Shown here: positions 63,836-64,000 of the stretch, in pieces
Layout: every line of letters begins with the position of its first letter
How positions within the stretch are numbered: the stretch's first letter is position 1
Assembly (NCBI RefSeq): GCF_001425055.1
Contig: NZ_LMDK01000021.1
Location: 124,001 to 188,000, forward strand
Length of the DNA stretch: 64,000 nucleotides
Source: Pelomonas sp. Root1237
GTDB taxonomy: Bacteria; Pseudomonadota; Gammaproteobacteria; Burkholderiales; Burkholderiaceae_C
Reading direction: 5' to 3'
The notes under the pieces: generated by a model
Database searches by the model: none
Seen by the model: only the letters and a program-made list of their open reading frames with translations
Told to the model about the DNA's origin: nothing
Translations under genes and position numbers: made by a program

Positions 63836-64000
63836 ATGCCCGGCGTGATCGCCTCTGCCCTGACCCCGGCGCTGTGCCTGCTGAACCCGCATGCCGCCAA
63901 CGGCCGCTGCGCCGCCCTCGCCGCCCCGCTGCGCGAGGCGCTGCCCGGGGTACCGCTGGTGCTGCCCGAGAACGTCGCCGCCGCACGCCAGCGCCTGCTG
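63836..64000 (+). CDS. Diacylglycerol/lipid kinase family protein, 5' part only
   Basis: The frame opens at ATG 63836 and runs off the right edge after 55 codons: MPGVIASALTPALCLLNPHAANGRCAALAAPLREAL. LLNPHAANGR matches the N-terminal nucleotide-binding loop (NP-x-AG-G) of the diacylglycerol kinase catalytic domain as in YegS-type lipid kinases. A GTG nine bases downstream is an alternative start. Divergent from the GGDEF gene. The call rests on this short segment. Confidence 0.6.
   Translation, partial: MPGVIASALTPALCLLNPHAANGRCAALAAPLREALPGVPLVLPENVAAARQRLL

Overview
The window is very GC-rich and densely packed, with many 1-4 base start/stop overlaps. It reads like the chromosome of a betaproteobacterium of the order Burkholderiales, probably near Roseateles/Mitsuaria/Rubrivivax. 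This is inferred from gene content (fused isobutyryl-CoA mutase IcmF, AceK, isovaleryl-CoA dehydrogenase, NhaR-type LysR, DUF3297, FadE-like dehydrogenase), not from an rRNA. No rRNA, tRNA, CRISPR array, insertion sequence or phage gene was seen. Both window edges cut a gene.

Layout. 1-2.5 kb: secreted zinc metalloprotease (partial). 2.6-12.9 kb: a xylan/pentose locus. A secreted GH115-GH8 fusion diverges from an operon of GH43 xylosidase, aldose 1-epimerase, IlvD/Edd sugar-acid dehydratase and an RraA-fold aldolase-like protein; a lipoprotein SGNH esterase faces the operon. Two LacI-type palindromes lie between the divergent starts. 13-15.7 kb: small envelope proteins of unknown role, including a tightly coupled three-gene operon. 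15.9-25.9 kb: FadE-like dehydrogenase, ABC-2 exporter, lactate/malate-type dehydrogenase, a sensorless chemotaxis protein with an HTH-receiver protein, an acyl-CoA dehydrogenase and an unknown membrane-anchored protein. 26-31.5 kb: VIT/VWA/DUF2135 protein, then a histidine kinase and single-domain receiver. 31.4-34.4 kb: MaoC hydratase, SDR, LysE exporter and thiolase. 34.5-38.2 kb: solute-binding protein, AraC regulator, cytochrome P450 with a membrane partner, DUF3297. 38.3-41.9 kb: ECF sigma factor, Ser/Thr kinase with TPR-like tail, small secreted protein. 42-53.4 kb: mostly housekeeping and metabolism (VOC protein, hemerythrin, AceK, carbonic anhydrase, LiuA-like dehydrogenase, NhaR, BI-1 protein, OPT transporter, SMP-30 lactonase). 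53.5-57.3 kb: Lrp regulator divergent from icmF. 57.3-64 kb: DUF4124 and ankyrin proteins, two GGDEF cyclases, lytic transglycosylase, TMEM175-like channel, DUF1801 protein and the start of a lipid kinase.

How parts work together. The xylan locus is a short pathway: side-chain removal and trimming outside the cytoplasm, xylosidase inside, then mutarotation, dehydration and probable aldol cleavage of a pentonate. Branched-chain and short acyl-CoA breakdown looks like one regulon: the thiolase operon, the isovaleryl-CoA dehydrogenase and icmF each have the same 22-bp dyad (core TTGACG-nnnn-CGTCAA) upstream. At two of these the dyad overlaps a promoter with a long 19-20 bp spacer, the geometry used by MerR-family regulators such as LiuR.

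The most unusual non-coding signal is a pair of about 135-bp repeats (38867-39002 and 62373-62506). Each begins a few bases after a plus-strand stop codon and contains three hairpins, the middle one showing a compensatory base-pair change between copies.
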